DNA from: Ignavibacteria bacterium UBA7675 | GTDB taxonomy: Bacteria > Bacteroidota > Ignavibacteria > Kapaibacteriales > UB7675 | DNA: 64,000 bases | Assembly (NCBI GenBank): GCA_002483085.1 | Contig: DLHF01000033.1 | Span: 35,510-99,509, forward strand | Direction of reading: 5' to 3' | In this document: piece after piece, positions 27,135-34,423 of the stretch | Layout of the letters: each line of letters starts with the position of its first letter | Numbering within the stretch: the stretch's first letter is position 1 | Notes under the pieces: generated by a model | Seen by the model: the letters and a program-made list of their open reading frames with translations, nothing else | What the model was told of the DNA's origin: nothing | Database searches by the model: none | Translations under genes and position numbers: made by a program

Positions 27135-27392
27135 GTGGCACGGGCGTCTCTTAGCCGCCCGCCGCGTCGCTGTCACCGGTCGCACATCCGGTTCGTGGTG
27201 TCCGGCTGGCAGCCGCCGAGCGGATAGAGTGCACCACAGCTCAACTTTGTAGAACACGCCTGCACACCTGCGAGCATTGCTCGAATTGGTTGGTTCTGTA
27301 TCTGAAACTTCTGCGGTTGCGGCAGCACACCACGCGGCAGATGTGCTGCGCGGTGCGGAGACGAAGCACGAGGCCGGAGACAAAGGCGCTCT
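27135..27392. repeat. Complete dispersed repeat: half A (reverse) plus half B (forward)
   Basis: The gap at 26844-27434 contains no gene but the most complete copy of the family. Half A, reverse, at 27135-27215 (GGCACGGGCGTC, GTCGCTGTCACCGGTCGCAC) is followed about 115 bases on by half B, forward, at 27330-27392 (CACGCGGCAG, TGCTGCGCGGTGCGGAGAC, GAAGCACGAGGCCGGAGAC). The copy at 47729-47977 has the same arrangement on the opposite strand. Confidence 0.8.
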
Positions 27393-27434
27393 ATCGCAGG
27401 AATACAACAAGCAGATACCACAATAGCTCTGCTA

Positions 27435-27881
27435 CTACACGCCTTTCCGCTTGTTATACTTTGTGAATTTGTGGTGTGTCTGCCCAAAACCATTTGCCGT
27501 GTAGAAGCGGTGTGTAGCTGTACGCCGGGTGCTCGATGTGACTTCTATCAATTCGTAGGGTGTCTGTGCCAGCTCGCTGTCCAGTGCATCGAGCAGCATC
27601 CTGCCAATGCCTTTGCTTCTGTGGCTGCTATGCACAACCATTTCCTGGATTTCGTACACCATTCCCATGTGGTGCAGCAATATCTGGCCATGACAGCTCA
27701 AAAAACCAACAACATCATCGCCGTGTGTAACCACCAGATAGATATTCCGCTCAGAGCTTAAATTTGCTTCGTAATACTGCCTAAACAACTCGCTGTTGAT
27801 ATCTGTTTCTACAAGATCGCGCACCAGACATCGAGCCGACTCTGCATCGCCTGCAACAGCCCGTCGAACAATGTATTCCAT
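27435..27881 (-). CDS. GNAT N-acetyltransferase
   Basis: Acetyltransferase of 148 residues. ATG at 27881 is preferred to the TTG at 27887. GNAT features: EYIVRRAVAGDAESARCLV at the N-terminus, VVGFLSCHGQ, and motif A EIQEMVVHSSHRSKGIGRML, in which RSKGIG is the acetyl-CoA pyrophosphate loop, then ATHRFYTANGF. This pattern is typical of small single-domain GNATs acting on amines or amino acids; substrate unknown. It ends just beyond the repeat copy and is followed on the same strand by no obvious partner. Confidence 0.9.
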   Translation of the reverse strand: MEYIVRRAVAGDAESARCLVRDLVETDINSELFRQYYEANLSSERNIYLVVTHGDDVVGFLSCHGQILLHHMGMVYEIQEMVVHSSHRSKGIGRMLLDALDSELAQTPYELIEVTSSTRRTATHRFYTANGFGQTHHKFTKYNKRKGV

Positions 27882-27920
27882 AGACAAAAGAGTACAGGTA
27901 GAAGAATAGAGAGGAGAAAT

Positions 27921-29126
27921 TTATCGAACAACGGTAAACGGTACAGCCTCTGCGCCATCAGCGCCGAGCAACTGGCAGTAGTACACTCCTGCTGGCAGCA
28001 CCGGAAGTGGGAACACGCGCCTACCAGCCTCTATCGCTACATTGTAGGATGCACAACAACGCCCGGCAACATCGCTCACCGTCACAACAACCTGCTGCGC
28101 CACTGGCGAGAAGATTTCAATACTTCCCTGCTCTGTGACTGGCATGGGATACACCTTCACTTCGAGTCCAGAGATTGCGGTTTCGCGCACATCTGTCGGT
28201 GTGTCGAACACCACATCGGCATACACAGGCAGATGATCGGAAGCACAGCGCAAAGCGGCGGCGAGTTCGGCGGTCACAGCCGTATTCACAGGATCATTGA
28301 TTGACTTATTCAGGCGCGGCTGACCGTCGTTGCCATACACCTTATAGCTTCCATCCACATAGCGAGCAAGCATTGGATAAGAGAGCAGCAGCAGATCGAA
28401 TCTATCGTCGAGTCCACCGCCCACACCACCACCACAAGCGCCATCAGCCGTTGTGCGAGTGGACTGTGTGTACAGCGCCGCAGAGGCTTCTTCATTGCGT
28501 ACCCAGCCTCCCATCGGATCGTGCAGAAACGATGTATCAAACAGAAGCAAGCGGATATACCCCATTTCTTCGGTTGAATAAAAGTTAAAATTTCCACAGG
28601 CTACGATGTTGGTCTTGGATTCCTGTACCAGCCCCAGGATGCGATTCCGCAGCACATCCGATTCAGCGTCGCGCGCGGCGGCATCGGCATTGCTATCGCC
28701 AGAGGTAAGATGAGCAGAAAACACCGTGATCGTATCACCGGTAGCCTTCAGGAACAGACTATACTCCGATATATTCCGCAGCGCGGTAGGATGGTGCACA
28801 GCATCGAGAAAGGCGAACTTATCAAACTTAAAATACACCATATTATCAGTATCCGGCCCATCGGTAAACGTGCTGAGCGACCACGCCTGCGGGTCGAGCG
28901 CATCAGTAAAGAATTTAAAGGCGGCCTCTTGGCTCACTACATCCTGCACCACGAGTATATCCGGCTTTATTTGCTCTATAATAGCCTTGAACTGTGCAGT
29001 TCGCCCGTCCTCATTTTCCATCGAATAATTGAGCAGATGATATGTACAGATACGAATTGTCTCCCCGGCATAAGCGTGGGTAGCGCAGCACACAATCGCC
29101 AAACAAAGAAGCAAAAAGAATTTCAT
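27921..29126 (-). CDS. Secreted endonuclease/exonuclease/phosphatase-family protein with T9SS sorting domain
   Basis: Extracellular protein of 401 residues. The ATG at 29126 has AGGAG upstream and opens a signal peptide (FFLLLCLAIVCCATHAYA). The fold is that of DNase I-like metal-dependent phosphoesterases: IRICTYHLLNYS (normally the N of WN), PDILVVQDVV (position of the catalytic glutamate, here ...QD), FSAHLTSGDSNADAA, VACGNFNFYS (usually GDFN) and a final CASDHLPVYADV, the SDHxP motif. The Glu-to-Gln-Asp and GDFN-to-GNFN changes raise the possibility of weak or altered catalysis. The last 75 residues are a T9SS domain (VYPMPVTEQGSIEIFS, LPAGVYYCQLLGADG). Possibly an extracellular nuclease for nutrient DNA; not certain. 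Confidence 0.87.
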   Translation of the reverse strand: MKFFLLLCLAIVCCATHAYAGETIRICTYHLLNYSMENEDGRTAQFKAIIEQIKPDILVVQDVVSQEAAFKFFTDALDPQAWSLSTFTDGPDTDNMVYFKFDKFAFLDAVHHPTALRNISEYSLFLKATGDTITVFSAHLTSGDSNADAAARDAESDVLRNRILGLVQESKTNIVACGNFNFYSTEEMGYIRLLLFDTSFLHDPMGGWVRNEEASAALYTQSTRTTADGACGGGVGGGLDDRFDLLLLSYPMLARYVDGSYKVYGNDGQPRLNKSINDPVNTAVTAELAAALRCASDHLPVYADVVFDTPTDVRETAISGLEVKVYPMPVTEQGSIEIFSPVAQQVVVTVSDVAGRCCASYNVAIEAGRRVFPLPVLPAGVYYCQLLGADGAEAVPFTVVR

Positions 29127-29354
29127 ATCAAACTCCTGAATTGGCACAACAACAAGTGGGGTGAATATACGGAAAAACACAACTGCTATTCTATTCTTAT
29201 TCTCCGGCTTAAATACAAATACAGCCATTCTTCGCATCGCTGAAGAAGGATGAGCGGTACACTTTACTGTTTTTATTGAGATTCTGTTTTTTACCATTTG
29301 CAAACGTCATTGCCATAGTTTTTCGCCAAATGGTCGTCGCTGTAATTGGGTTGT

Positions 29355-30482
29355 TTAGTTTTCAGATTCAGAAAAGGTCGTAAAAGTTTTACCATCATAA
29401 CGGCTTAGTCCAAACCATTTCGTACCAAACCACAAGTTACCTTCCTTGTCTTCTATTATGCTTACTACGGCATTGTTTACCAGTCCGTCCTTTTTGGTAA
29501 AATTTCTAATGGTGTTGCCATCATAACACCATACGCCATCTTTTTCTGTCGTAAACCAGAGATTGCCTTTTTTATCTTCCAGAATAGCGTAGGCTCCTCT
29601 ACTTGAAAAACCTTCTTTTGACCCAAAACTTGTAAATATTTTGCCATCGTAACGGCATACTCCGTGGTCTCTTGTGGCAAACCAAAGAGTTCCTGCCTTA
29701 TCCTCTGCTATCGAAAAAATCATATCATCGGTGATATGGTCTTGCGGTGCAGAATACGTCAGTGTATTTTCTGGATTGTGGATGTTTCTTTTGTCTTGGT
29801 TGGTTTCATAATACTCATCAGGAGGAACATAGTTTTTAAAATCTTTTCCGTTGTATCTCCACACACCGCCACCATTCCAAGAGCTAAACCATACATTGCC
29901 GTTTTTATCCTGTAGAATGTCGAAAATGAGTTGAGCACCGTTTCCAGGATTAAATTTGTGGTCGTTATTGCTCAGGAAATTATCCAGTGTTTTTCCATTG
30001 TAGCGATAGATTCCGTTTCTCCACGTCCCGAACCATAAATTACCGTCTTTATCTTCTAGCATACAAGTGATGATCAGTGTCTCGGGCACAGGATATGTCG
30101 TGAACTTTTTGCCGTCATACTTGCATATTCCTTTATTAGTTCCGAGCAAGATATTCCCTGATTTATCCTGAATAATTGCACTCACATTGTTACTACACAA
30201 TCCATCGTTAGTGGTAAAATTAGTAAATGATTTTCCATCATAGCGGTAAGCACCTTCGCCGTTTATGCTAAACCATACATTGCCGTCGTTGTCGAGCAGC
30301 TCACACCTCACAGTTCCACTTTGCGTTCCTTGTGTTCGCACTATTGTAGGATGTTGCTCAATGTTCCTTTCTGAGTTTATGTTGTTTTTGGTCTGGCTTT
30401 CTGGGGTCTGTCCATTACAGGAAGCTCCAAGGAACACCACCAACAACAAGCTATTTTTTATTTGTAAAAAGCAATTCCTCAT
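29355..30482 (-). CDS. Two-component-regulator-propeller (Reg_prop) lipoprotein
   Basis: Surface or periplasmic lipoprotein of 375 residues. ATG at 30482; the signal peptide ends in a lipobox (LLLVVFLGASCNG). The mature protein is a beta-propeller of about eight Reg_prop blades, each with a phrase such as ILEDKKGNLWFTTEKDGVW followed by CYDGNTIRNFT. Such blades normally form the sensor of Bacteroidetes hybrid two-component systems, but no kinase part follows, so this is a stand-alone propeller. The gene is clearly AT-richer than its neighbours and lies beside an IS remnant, suggesting transfer from a Bacteroidetes donor. Confidence 0.9.
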   Translation of the reverse strand: MRNCFLQIKNSLLLVVFLGASCNGQTPESQTKNNINSERNIEQHPTIVRTQGTQSGTVRCELLDNDGNVWFSINGEGAYRYDGKSFTNFTTNDGLCSNNVSAIIQDKSGNILLGTNKGICKYDGKKFTTYPVPETLIITCMLEDKDGNLWFGTWRNGIYRYNGKTLDNFLSNNDHKFNPGNGAQLIFDILQDKNGNVWFSSWNGGGVWRYNGKDFKNYVPPDEYYETNQDKRNIHNPENTLTYSAPQDHITDDMIFSIAEDKAGTLWFATRDHGVCRYDGKIFTSFGSKEGFSSRGAYAILEDKKGNLWFTTEKDGVWCYDGNTIRNFTKKDGLVNNAVVSIIEDKEGNLWFGTKWFGLSRYDGKTFTTFSESEN

Positions 30483-30792
30483 TGTCTGTTTATCCCAATT
30501 AAATATGATTGAATTCCTTGTGCCCCTCTCTTCTGCCCTAATGCACGTGAATTCATCCAGCAAGCTGCTAAATTCCTGATTATTTTCGATTATTTTTTAT
30601 ACGCCTCGGTGGTAACATTCTATACCATCGAGAGCCTTCGGAGAGCTCCGTTATTGATTGCCGTTCCTGTAACGCTTCATATTGCTATTTTCGCCTTGAA
30701 TTCTGCACCATGCTGTCGGCGTACTAATTTCATTTGAGCCTTCCTTTTTGTTGAATTCTTACGAACTTAACATCAGGTTCTAATTTCCGGGA
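30483..30792. other. 310-base AT-rich gap before the IS remnant
   Basis: No coding sequence seen. The last part (about 30771-30798) contains TCTAATTTCCGGGAGTATTA, resembling TCTTAATATATGGGAGTATT at 31238-31257 downstream of the transposase remnant, in the same orientation. It may be leftover IS end sequence. Confidence 0.4.
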
Positions 30793-31202
30793 GTATTATA
30801 TCCATCCTTCAGCGTTCGTCGCCAGTGCGATCTGTTGGGTGTGCATCGCAGCGGCGTGTACTACAAGCGATAGCCGACTATGGCACACCTGAAATTGTCA
30901 ATAGCGACCAAGGCAGTCAGTTCACCTGTGCCTTGTGGGTGGACTATCTGAAGAGCAAGGGAATCCGCATCAGCATGGATGGCAAGGGTAGAGCTATCGA
31001 CAATGTCTGCATCGAACGGCTGTGGCGCAGTGTCAAATACGAGTATGTCTATTTGAGTCCTGCTTCGGAGGCTAAACAGTTGTTTGAAGGGTTGGCACGA
31101 TACTTTCAGTATTACAATCATCGACGACCGCATCAGGGTATTGGTCGCATCAGGTCGGCGGAGTTATACAGGCTCCAAGAGAACCACAGATCGGTAGTGT
31201 AA
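30793..31202 (+). pseudogene. IS3-family transposase (orfB) remnant with internal deletion
   Basis: Decayed DDE transposase. Bases 30793-30864 encode, in one frame, the orfB start YPSFSVRRQCDLLGVHRSGVYYKR-type sequence (positions by codon from 30811), followed by a stop. The next frame, from about 30867, carries the C-terminal integrase core: AIADYGTPEIVNSDQGSQFT (second catalytic Asp), ERLWRSVKYEYVY (Glu) and the ending YFQYYNHRRPHQGIG. About 130 codons between these parts, including the first catalytic Asp, are missing compared with complete IS3 orfB. No orfA is recognisable. Non-functional; marks past mobile-element activity in this AT-rich patch. Confidence 0.85.
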
Positions 31203-31237
31203 CAAGCAAACTAAACCTATCTTCACGGCATTCTGGT

Positions 31238-31259
31238 CTTAATATATGGGAGTATTTCA
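31238..31259 (+). repeat. Possible IS end
   Basis: TCTTAATATATGGGAGTATTTC shortly after the transposase stop is where the right inverted repeat would be expected. I see no matching inverted copy on the left, only a same-orientation look-alike at 30774-30797. Confidence 0.35.
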
Positions 31260-31265
31260 CAATTC

Positions 31266-31667
31266 TTACTGCGATGTCCAGTCCTGAATCTCAAGGTTCT
31301 GTACACGACTAAATTCTCGTACATTATTAGTAACAAGTACTGCTCGGCGACTAACCGCTATTGCGGCTATCATAAGATCGTTTGGACCTATCCTTGTCCC
31401 CTGCCTCTCCAGCGAGCTTCGAATCTGACCATATGTATCTGCTGCTGTATCGTCAAAATAAAAACTTCTAAAGGGCTGGAAAAACTTCTGTAAGTTCTCC
31501 ATGTTCTGCTCGACCCTCGTACTTTTTAGCGCCCCAAATAGCAACTCTGCTTTCACCACGGAACATAATGCTATTTGTTCAGGGCTATGATTCTCTATAT
31601 TTTCTCTGATTGGATTAGATGAACCATTGAGAAAAAAGATACAGGTGTTAGTATCAAGCAGGAACAT
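31266..31667 (-). CDS. vapC: PIN-domain ribonuclease toxin (VapC)
   Basis: Toxin ribonuclease of 133 residues with the VapC/PIN fold. Acidic active-site residues are visible: FLLDTNTCIFFL (Asp5), the glutamate of VVKAELLFGA (about 41), and the aspartate of GPNDLMIAAIA (about 97); the fourth position is in VTNNVREFSRV, where many VapCs have Asn or Asp. Its ATG overlaps the stop of the upstream gene (TAATG), so translation is coupled, the standard toxin-antitoxin arrangement. The upstream gene is much longer than any usual VapB. The toxin probably cleaves initiator tRNA or rRNA as do studied VapCs; the target here is unknown. Confidence 0.92.
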   Translation of the reverse strand: MFLLDTNTCIFFLNGSSNPIRENIENHSPEQIALCSVVKAELLFGALKSTRVEQNMENLQKFFQPFRSFYFDDTAADTYGQIRSSLERQGTRIGPNDLMIAAIAVSRRAVLVTNNVREFSRVQNLEIQDWTSQ

Positions 31668-32446
31668 TATAATAGCTCCGCTCTGGTTTCATAATCGCCT
31701 TCATCATAACGAGAGATAGGTGCATCTGACATACACCCGAACATATCGTTTACAAATGAAGGCCATTGGTTTGTCATTGTCAGCGATTTAACCATGTCTT
31801 GCGAGATAAAATCAATTAGCTTGCTAGAAGCAGAACAGTACAGAGATGTTTGCGAGCGAATAAAGACTGTGAGATCAGCCACTTGTTCTGACGTTACAGG
31901 TATTCGTTGAGCATAAATATCTACTGCGATAAGACTACCAAGTTCTAATGCCAGAGAAGCCTCCATCGCACTAATCAGAACATCACTACGGTAAGGAGTT
32001 TCAGTAAGTTTAATTATTTCCCGCAACTGACTGTATTTTAGCAAAAAGATTTCATCAGGAACGTAAAGCATTTCCTCCGCAACTGATGTAGTCTCAATAA
32101 ACTGAGCTACAACCCGCCCACTCGCCTCCATAGCAATTTGAATACTATCAAAAAGCTCTACAGCCGCCGAATCAGTCTTTAATGTATCAAGCCACTGAAT
32201 AACATCCGCCATTTCACTGCTCATATCCATTCCCCGAGTCGCCGCCCAACGCAAAATATTCAGTCGCAATGTCCAAAGGGTATCCATTAAAGAGGGAAAG
32301 AATTCTCTGGTAGACTCGCCTTCCTGCATTCTTTTATAAGCATGATCAAGCAGAGCCTGCAGATTGATTCTTAACCTATCATCCTGAAGGTAAAGAACCG
32401 CCCACGCGAAAAGAACTTCCTGATGGAATGATCTTATTAATCTCAT
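31667..32446 (-). CDS. Unknown helical protein with VapB-like C-terminal tail; candidate antitoxin
   Basis: Protein of 259 residues, start supported by AGGTAGGGT just before the ATG. Most of it is alpha-helical without motifs I recognise (RSFHQEVLFAWAVLYLQ, SVAEEMLYVPDEIFLL). The last 34 residues (about 226-259) look different: WPSFVNDMFG, then DAPISRYDEGDYETRAELL. This fits the toxin-binding tails of PIN-partner antitoxins, often WPxxFF...G...PxxRPxQGxYExREEL. Together with the stop-start overlap with vapC, this suggests an antitoxin in which a large unknown domain replaces the usual small DNA-binding domain. The tail similarity is from memory of such families, not a search. Confidence 0.6.
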   Translation of the reverse strand: MRLIRSFHQEVLFAWAVLYLQDDRLRINLQALLDHAYKRMQEGESTREFFPSLMDTLWTLRLNILRWAATRGMDMSSEMADVIQWLDTLKTDSAAVELFDSIQIAMEASGRVVAQFIETTSVAEEMLYVPDEIFLLKYSQLREIIKLTETPYRSDVLISAMEASLALELGSLIAVDIYAQRIPVTSEQVADLTVFIRSQTSLYCSASSKLIDFISQDMVKSLTMTNQWPSFVNDMFGCMSDAPISRYDEGDYETRAELL

Positions 32447-32640
32447 ACCCTACCTTTCAGTGAAAAAAGAGAACCTACAATACGTCCAGTGTTTTCACAA
32501 TAATAGTGAACGGAACTGGTACTGGATTCAAGTAAGCTAACTCTGAAATTTCAAACAAACATTGCAAATAATCAAGACTCTATTGATATCATTTGAGTGT
32601 AGAGCCTTCAAAATTTCGGTTGTTTAGTTTCCGGAAAACG

Positions 32641-32676
32641 CAAAAGCCCCTCAATCTCGCGATTAAGGGGCTTTTC
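32641..32676 (-). terminator. Terminator after tRNA-Thr
   Basis: On the minus strand AAAAGCCCCTTAATC pairs with GATTGAGGGGCTTTTG around a four-base loop. Confidence 0.85.
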
Positions 32677-32680
32677 TCGG

Positions 32681-32753
32681 AGCCAACCATCAGATTCGAA
32701 CTGACGACCTGCTCATTACGAATGAGCTGCTCTACCAGCTGAGCTAGGTTGGC
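32681..32753 (-). tRNA. tRNA-Thr (CGT)
   Basis: Minus-strand cloverleaf of 73 bases: acceptor GCCAACC pairs with GGTTGGC, D arm GCTCAGCTGGTAGAGC, anticodon stem GCTCA/TGAGC around TTCGTAA giving anticodon CGT, T arm GTCAGTTCGAATCTGAT. CCA is not encoded. The AT-rich patch at 29.3-32.5 kb lies on its 3' side. Confidence 0.97.
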
Positions 32754-32833
32754 CTGCAAAAGAGAATACGAAATTAGTATTCCTTTGCTCAAAAGGCAAG
32801 CAAAAATTGCTTCAGCAACAAAATTTCAGCCTG

Positions 32834-34336
32834 TTAGTCGGCTAATCCATAAACATCTTTTACTTTACTGCCAATGTACGATAAGAAGGCTTCCTCAGTC
32901 AGACCACGACCAGTAATACGCGTTATGATCTGCTCGGAGGTCTGTGTTCTGCCGTACTGGTGGATATTCGTGCGCAGCCATTCCAAAATTGGCGCGAACT
33001 CGCCTGTAGCTATGTGCGAGCGCACAGCAGGCATGTCTTGCTGAAGCTGCATCCAGAGCATCGCTGCATACAGTTTGCCAAGCGTGTACGATGGGAAATA
33101 ACCATAGCCGCCAAACGACCAGTGCACATCTTGCAAGCATCCCTCAGCGTCGTCCTTGGGTACAATGCCAAGCGATTCGCGCATTTTCTCATTCCAAATC
33201 TCTGGAATGTCCGCAACGCGGATGCGCTCGTTGATAAGCCCGTCCTCAATCTCAAAACGAAGAATAATGTGCAGGTTGTAGGTCATCTCGTCGGCTTCGA
33301 TACGGATAAACGACGGCCCGACAACGTTGATAGCACGGTAAAAATCGCGCGCTGTGATGTCGCCAAGCTGCTCGGGAAATACCGATTTTAACTGCGGCAG
33401 CGCCCATTGCCAGAATTCCTCTGTGCGAGCAATGACGTTCTCCCAAAACAGCGACTGCGACTCGTGGATGCCCATCGACGTGCCTTCGGCAGCAAAAGTG
33501 CGGAAGTATTTCATGTCAATGCCCTGCTCGTACATACCGTGCCCCGCTTCGTGGATAAGACCAAACAGGCAGGAACGCAGGTCGTTCTCGTGTATGCGTG
33601 TAGTAAGGCGAACATCCGTTGGGGCAAAATTTGTGCAGAACGGATGTGCAGAGAGATCGACGCGTCCTCGCTCGAAATCAAATCCGAGTTTGCTGATAAT
33701 GCTTTTGCCGAATTCTAATTGCCGCTCGCGCTCGTAGCTGCGGCGCAGAATATTGTCGTTCACACTTTCACTCACGGGTTTTACACGGTCGAGCAGTTCT
33801 ACAGTACCTGCGCGTAAGCGCTCAAACACCGGGCGAATAATGCTCGCCTTCATGCCGGGCTCGAACAGGTCGAGAAGTGCATCATAGCGATTTTCCTCGT
33901 AACCATACAGATCGGCAGCTTTGATCTTGAGCCCAATGAGCTTTTCGAGATGGGGCGCAAACACAGAAAAATTCTTCTCTGATCTCGCTTTTTTCCACGC
34001 TTCTTGCGCCAGCGATTGCGCGCGTGAAGTGTCGCGTACCAGCGAATCCGGCAGCTTTACCGCGCGGTCGTGATCGCGGAGAAACAGCGTAATCATAGTG
34101 CGGTCGTCTTCGCTGAGCGTATTATATTCATTGCGTAAAGCATCGGCAACACGCCGGGCTTCTGTGCTCGTAAGCACTTCGTGCGATAATGTATCTATGG
34201 TAGCAATATGCTCAGCACGAGCCTCAGCTCCACCATTGGGCATGTACACTTCCTGATCCCACCCGAGAACGGCAGAAACAGCATTCAGATCTTTGACCTT
34301 GCGCATGATGTCCTGCGCCTGTTCTAATGTTTGCAT
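32834..34336 (-). CDS. M32-family metallocarboxypeptidase
   Basis: Zinc carboxypeptidase of 500 residues (thermostable carboxypeptidase Taq family), which removes C-terminal amino acids from peptides in the cytoplasm. The active site is intact: GLIHEAGHGMYEQG with HEXXH at 262-266, and the following family phrase GIHESQSLFWEN. The N-terminal segment LGWDQEVYMPNGGAEARA is also typical, as are the later IRIEADEMTYNLHIILRFE and HWSFGGYGYFPSYTLGKLYA. Length equals the family norm. It stands alone downstream of tRNA-Thr, with no obvious operon partner. Confidence 0.96.
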   Translation of the reverse strand: MQTLEQAQDIMRKVKDLNAVSAVLGWDQEVYMPNGGAEARAEHIATIDTLSHEVLTSTEARRVADALRNEYNTLSEDDRTMITLFLRDHDRAVKLPDSLVRDTSRAQSLAQEAWKKARSEKNFSVFAPHLEKLIGLKIKAADLYGYEENRYDALLDLFEPGMKASIIRPVFERLRAGTVELLDRVKPVSESVNDNILRRSYERERQLEFGKSIISKLGFDFERGRVDLSAHPFCTNFAPTDVRLTTRIHENDLRSCLFGLIHEAGHGMYEQGIDMKYFRTFAAEGTSMGIHESQSLFWENVIARTEEFWQWALPQLKSVFPEQLGDITARDFYRAINVVGPSFIRIEADEMTYNLHIILRFEIEDGLINERIRVADIPEIWNEKMRESLGIVPKDDAEGCLQDVHWSFGGYGYFPSYTLGKLYAAMLWMQLQQDMPAVRSHIATGEFAPILEWLRTNIHQYGRTQTSEQIITRITGRGLTEEAFLSYIGSKVKDVYGLAD

Positions 34337-34423
34337 GAGTGTGTAGGTTGTCTGTAAAGTTTCATAAAAAGCCGCAACTGCTGTTGCAGTGTACAGAGTG
34401 AGTAGCCGGGTATCCAGCTCCTC

